A stretch of 5,510 nt of DNA from Methylocystaceae bacterium. GTDB lineage: Bacteria > Pseudomonadota > Alphaproteobacteria > Rhizobiales > Beijerinckiaceae. Made by a program: the position numbers and the translations under genes. Shown here in pieces: positions 5,429-5,510 of this stretch; the stretch's first letter is position 1; every line of letters starts with the position of its first letter. The DNA is taken from assembly GCA_003152255.1 (NCBI GenBank), contig PLZT01000589.1:1-5510 (forward strand). Reading direction: 5' to 3'. The notes below the pieces were generated by a model. The model made no database searches, had not been told where the DNA came from, and saw only the letters and a program-made list of their open reading frames with translations.

Positions 5429-5510
5429 ATGAGACGTGTCGTCGTCACCGGAATGGGGATCGTATCGTCGATCGGCAACAACACAAATGAGGTTGTCGCC
5501 TCGCTGCGCG
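5429..5510 (+). CDS. fabB: 3-oxoacyl-ACP synthase I FabB, 5' end only
   Basis: Only the first 27 codons are in the window. The peptide MRRVVVTGMGIVSSIGNN closely matches the start of the beta-ketoacyl-ACP synthases, and the IVSSIGNN form together with the position after fabA points to FabB (KAS I) rather than FabF. FabB elongates cis-3-decenoyl-ACP, the FabA product, so the pair acts in sequence in unsaturated fatty acid synthesis. The active-site Cys-His-His triad lies beyond the right edge and cannot be checked. The ATG at 5429 is preceded by GGGGAG at a seven-base spacing. Confidence 0.95.
   Translation, partial: MRRVVVTGMGIVSSIGNNTNEVVASLR

Noticed and set aside
1..5510. Mobile element, CRISPR array, tRNA, toxin-antitoxin or defence cassette
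   Set aside because: I looked for terminal repeats, regular spaced repeats, tRNA-like cloverleaf patterns and small paired genes and found none. The gene content is conserved housekeeping.

Overview
The window looks like an ordinary chromosomal housekeeping region from a GC-rich alphaproteobacterium, most likely of the order Hyphomicrobiales (Rhizobiales). The reasons are strong G/C preference at third codon positions, a bacterial Tim44-domain protein next to FxsA and SecB, an MltA-Smr pair, and a fabA-fabB operon. I did not identify genus or species from the sequence; a methanotroph-like Methylocystaceae/Beijerinckiaceae background is only an impression.

Layout: the left edge (3-254) carries the 3' end of an unidentified plus-strand gene that converges on a minus-strand operon, read right to left as Tim44-domain protein (2612-1917), mltA (1913-822) and an Smr-domain gene (825-271). 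The operon is tightly packed: one codon separates the first two genes, and the last pair overlaps by 4 bp (ATGA). Across a 120-bp divergent intergenic region, fxsA (2733-3209) and secB (3326-3817) run on the plus strand. secB converges, with a 12-bp gap, on minus-strand murI (through 3830). murI is divergent from fabA (4845-5357), with about 210 bp of AT-richer regulatory DNA between them. fabB begins at 5429 and runs off the right edge.

How the genes work together: nearly everything concerns the cell envelope. SecB delivers unfolded preproteins to SecA; the Tim44-like protein and FxsA are inner-membrane proteins; MltA trims peptidoglycan; MurI supplies D-glutamate for peptidoglycan; FabA and FabB make unsaturated fatty acids. 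The Smr protein is the exception, a probable nucleic-acid-acting protein.

I found no mobile element, tRNA, rRNA, CRISPR array or defence/toxin module, and no evidence for a new multi-gene system. The points worth a second look are small: the in-frame single-stop junction between the Tim44-like gene and an mltA without a visible signal peptide, a probable TTG start for the Tim44-like gene, tandem repeats in the fabA promoter and leader, and hairpins in the murI leader and at the fxsA stop codon.
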